Assembly (NCBI GenBank): GCA_009602725.1
Contig: WELB01000018.1
Location: forward strand, 714,983-725,012
Direction: 5' to 3'
Length of the DNA: 10,030 nt
Source: Spirogloea muscicola
Lineage: Eukaryota > Streptophyta > Zygnematophyceae > Spirogloeales > Spirogloeaceae
Part shown: in pieces, positions 7,630 to 10,030 of the stretch
How the letters are laid out: each line of letters starts with the position of its first letter
How positions within the stretch are numbered: the first letter of the stretch is position 1
The notes under the pieces: model-generated
Database searches by the model: none
The model's input: only the letters and a program-made list of their open reading frames with translations
What the model was told of the DNA's origin: nothing
Program-made: the position numbers and the translations under genes

Positions 7630-9171
7630 TCAGTAATTCCTGCTGAGCAGCCGCAGATCAGAGATGCTAGGGTCCTGGAAGTGGGTCCCCTGGACAGAGC
7701 CAGAGGCAGCAGCTATGGCTCTTCCGGCACGAAGGTGCAGCGCACGGGCCATGGACCTCTGCAGCGAGACGGCCAAGCCCATGCGATACACTTGCGCCAG
7801 CGACCCGGCTGCAGGAAAGTCTACCGGTTCACCATGGAAGCGACAGGCGATTGCGTGGCGGGCGAGCTGGTTAAGTAGCTCAAGCCACCGAGCGCCCAGT
7901 GCCCCATGGATGTCAATTGCCAACGGGAAGAACTCGTCTTCCGGCGGATGGTCGGCGTACTTGATCTCTTTTGCCCGAGCGGCGCAGGCGACCGCATACC
8001 CAGCCTTGGTGGCAGACTGGGCTGGGTGGGAGCGGTCGAACGCGTCGTTAGTCACCACATCCAGAAGCAGACGTGGCCCGCCGGCCTGTGGGGTGGCCAC
8101 CAGGTCGACGCGACGAGCGTGGAGACCGTCGGCCCTGTCCTGGAGCGGCATGACGCCGGAGTGCTCCGCTGCCACCGCGAAGCCAGCCTCCACCAGGATG
8201 CCGTGCATCGCGTCCCGGAGGCGGTCGTGGGCCGCCGTCCTCTCGCCGCCATGGGAACAGCGCAGGACGTGAGCAGCCAGCTCGCCAGGCTCGGCCCCTC
8301 GCTCGCCACACTGGCATTGACGCACGCCCTGTAGGCATGGAGGCGGCAGCCCCAGGAGCCGGTGGACGGCAGTGTGAAACACCTCATCTGGGAGGGTCAG
8401 GGCGTCAGTGATGGGGAGTGCCTGGAGCCACGCCGCTGCCCCCCGGGAGGAGGCCGGTTGTAGTCTCGCGCGCCCGCGCAGGTCGGCCTCAGGGAGCTGC
8501 AGCACGGCGGTGGTGTAGGCGTCCTTGTCGACGACGGCCGCGAAGCGCGCTTGGACGCGCAGGTCAGCGGTGTGCGCGAGGTACGCAAAGGAGACCGCCT
8601 GGCCGGCCATGTCGGGGTGCGCAGCGAGCAGCTCCTGGTGGGCGGTGCGAAGCGCCACCTGGAACGGCAGCGCGCCCTTGTCCACCTCCACCACCGCCTG
8701 CTCCAGTGCACGCCGGCCATGGACCATGAAGCGCTGAGCCACGGAGGCGGCAGTCTGCGCCCAGCTGCCGAGGTATGCAGCCCGGCATGAGCGGACGAGC
8801 GGGCGCAGGCCGAGACCCCCGTGGCTGATGGGTAGCGCCGCCTGGTGGATAGCGGCTGGCGACTGGGGGAAGCCCTGGTGGCGGACCAGGGCCGCCGAGC
8901 TCGCCACCATGCCCGCGTCGAAAGCCTCGTACGCCGCCAATGCCTCTGGGGACGGCGGAGTGGCCCGCGTCAAGTACTGGGGCCGCTGCCCGATAGCCTT
9001 GGTCAGCATGGCCAACGACAGCTGCATATCCTCCAGCTCGGGGAGCCGGGCCGCGGGCTGAAGGTGCTCCGCGAGGCGGGCTCGCAGCTGCCCCTCCACG
9101 AAGGCCGGCGTGCCGATGGGGACTCCCAGGAGGGTGAAGCCGTCTGCCGGGGTCCGGCAGCCCGGGGGCTG
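7630..9171 (-). pseudogene. retrotransposon polyprotein, C-terminal part (RT thumb, CCHC knuckle, RLE-like nuclease)
   Basis: An uninterrupted frame of 513 codons plus stop runs from 9171 to 7630. It opens inside the protein: GFTLLGVPIGTPAF (9141-9100) is the RT thumb signature, followed by LPISHGGLGLR and AYLGSWA, typical of the region after the RT. The knuckle is CQCG at about 8316-8308, with HVLRC ending at 8257 (spacing C-x-C-x12-H-x3-C). Next comes the nuclease-like signature: RVD with Asp near 8106, 14 residues, then LLLDVV with Asp near 8061, and lysines down to about 7960. This fits the R/K-P-D-x12-14-D/E pattern of R2/NeSL-type restriction-like endonucleases, with V in place of P. 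No natural ATG begins the frame; the first convenient start is a GTG at 9099. It cannot transpose alone. Such truncated copies normally decay, yet this one has no internal stop or frameshift, suggesting a recent insertion. Confidence 0.8.
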
Positions 9172-9174
9172 TCA

Positions 9175-9642
9175 CGCGATATCCCGTCGATGACTCATTG
9201 ATGTCGATCCGACAAGACATGTGAGGTGGCTGTACATGTCAGACCTCTGAGGCACGTCACCTATCTATTACTGCAAACCAGAATTTGCAAACACAGCACC
9301 TCAGGCTCAACTCCGGTCAAGTAAGCGTGGATTTACTTTTTGAATTGTCGAATATCGTATCAACAGGCCAACCCCATCCTACAATCTCAACCACTCAAAC
9401 ACCCGTGCGTATCTGCCGCTGGACCGTAGATTTTGGTATCCCAGAGGCAGCCCCAGCCTTCCGCCCGAAACCGCTCAAAAGCCCAAGAGAAGCCGAAAAG
9501 CCCTACGCCTGCTTCGATGGGTGTGCTCCCACCTTGACGAGTGAAGGCGGGTACCGGTCAGGCTAGCGGCGGGTAAAGGTGAAAGGGTGAGGGAATAGCA
9601 ATCCCAGGCTACACCGGCCTTGGGGATTAAGGGAAGAAGAAG
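9175..9642. other. intergenic DNA without recognisable gene
   Basis: This is the flank beyond the truncated end of the retroelement. It is AT-richer around 9255-9400 and shows no coding motif on either strand. A minus-strand ATG at 9220 opens a frame across the element border, but it overlaps the RT-derived frame out of phase and is not coding for any known domain. Confidence 0.5.
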
Positions 9643-9700
9643 GCTCGCCCATAAAGAAAGAGGGGCTGGCAAAGCTAGCCCAAAAAGAATGGACAATGTC
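9643..9700 (-). repeat. hairpin repeat copy 5 (minus orientation), 5' side of the retroelement
   Basis: This is the best hairpin of the family: on the plus strand GGGCTGGC AAA GCTAGCCC pairs over eight bases with one G-T wobble and a three-base loop. It shares GCTCGCCCAT, AGGGGCTGG and AAAAAGAATGGACAA with the copy at 7504-7560 in the same orientation, 2.1 kb away across the retroelement remnant. Confidence 0.7.
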
Positions 9701-9753
9701 CAAAGCCGAAGAATGAGAAGCCGAGGAACTTTGCCACAGGCGCGCTAGGTCGA

Positions 9754-9868
9754 GGGCGCCGCCGCCGCCGCCCCTCCTCCGCTTGCAGCACCCTAGCCCC
9801 CCCCCCCGCTCCCGACCGTTGGGCGCCCGCGCCCGCCGCTCGCGGCGGCGGCGACGGCGGCGGCTCCA
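9754..9868. repeat. GCC/GGC trinucleotide-rich low-complexity tract with C11 run
   Basis: The segment contains GCC units from about 9756, an 11-base C run at 9797-9807 and GGC units at about 9842-9866. It is far more GC-rich than the rest of the window. It could be the CpG-rich 5' region of a gene reading rightward. The C run is also a likely place for sequencing length errors. Confidence 0.8.
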
Positions 9869-9913
9869 CTGCCCCCTGCTGCCGCCGGTTGGCGCGCTCG
9901 CTCCGCCGCGCTC

Positions 9914-10030
9914 ATGGCCGCGCCAGGCCGCGGGGCTTCCTCGGGCGCCCCGCTCAAGGATGCGCCAGGCTCCGGGGCCCCCCCCGGGCGCCTTGCCGGC
10001 TGCCGAGCTCCTCCAGTCATCCTCCTCAAG
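9914..10030 (+). CDS. possible first exon of a plus-strand gene, cut by the window end
   Basis: From ATG 9914 the frame stays open to the window end (39 codons), giving an Ala/Gly/Pro-rich start (MAAPGRGASSGAP) and ending in APPVILLK. The GC-rich tract before it would be its 5' UTR or promoter. I recognise no domain. The opposite strand is also open here (Ala/Arg-rich), because such GC-rich sequence seldom contains stops, so this is only a candidate. Confidence 0.2.
   Translation, partial: MAAPGRGASSGAPLKDAPGSGAPPGRLAGCRAPPVILLK

Larger units (their letters stand above)
7504..9174 (-). mobile_element. 5'-truncated non-LTR retrotransposon remnant (restriction-like endonuclease type)
   Basis: The minus strand holds the 3' part of a non-LTR retrotransposon: the end of the reverse transcriptase, a zinc knuckle, an endonuclease-like domain, about 70 bp of T-rich (minus strand) 3' UTR and then a hairpin repeat unit. 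The catalytic RT core (YADD) is absent from the window, because the frame ends at an in-frame TGA (9174-9172) just upstream of the RT thumb motif. 5' truncation is the usual outcome of target-primed reverse transcription. I could not define target-site duplications, so both element borders are approximate. Confidence 0.7.

Noticed and set aside
7664-8334. Plus-strand frames of 140-200 codons opposite the retroelement
   Set aside because: GC-rich antisense shadows of the retroelement frame, with no motifs.
8564-9220. Minus-strand open frame of 218 codons starting with ATG 9220
   Set aside because: It is Pro/Gly/Arg-rich shadow coding out of phase with the RT/endonuclease frame, which alone carries recognisable motifs.

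Overview
The window reads as nuclear DNA of a eukaryotic green alga, probably a trebouxiophyte chlorophyte (Coccomyxa/Chlorella-like; this placement is an inference). The reasons are two intron-rich genes whose exons are 46-384 bp and whose introns are mostly 140-450 bp with GT..AG borders, plant-type protein families (a plant-group MAP kinase kinase and a mitochondrial glycine cleavage T-protein), a TGTAA-type polyadenylation signal of the kind chlorophytes use, GC-rich exons with AT-richer introns, and a CT microsatellite.

Layout. 1-76 is a CT microsatellite. 206-2989 (+) is a spliced gene for a MAPKK-family protein. All five well-defined exon junctions keep frame, but the protein lacks the catalytic aspartate (HRD has become HGN), so it looks like an intact MAPKK pseudokinase. 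2990-3644 is the shared 3' intergenic region, with a TGTAA signal. 3645-6710 (-) is a complete eight-exon gcvT gene (aminomethyltransferase, T-protein), convergent with the kinase gene. 6711-7503 is non-coding and holds several copies of a short hairpin-forming repeat of about 35-57 bp. 7504-9174 holds a 5'-truncated non-LTR retrotransposon remnant on the minus strand: RT thumb region, a CCHC zinc knuckle and a restriction-like endonuclease signature. Copies of the hairpin repeat lie in the same orientation on both sides of it. 9701-10030 is very GC-rich with GCC/GGC runs and may hold the first exon of a plus-strand gene that leaves the window.

The two real genes show no functional link. The T-protein acts in mitochondrial glycine decarboxylation, which in an alga means photorespiration and one-carbon supply. 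The kinase-like protein would act, if at all, as a scaffold or allosteric partner in a MAPK cascade. The most interesting points are the catalytically broken but otherwise well-kept MAPKK gene and the hairpin repeat family associated with the retroelement remnant.
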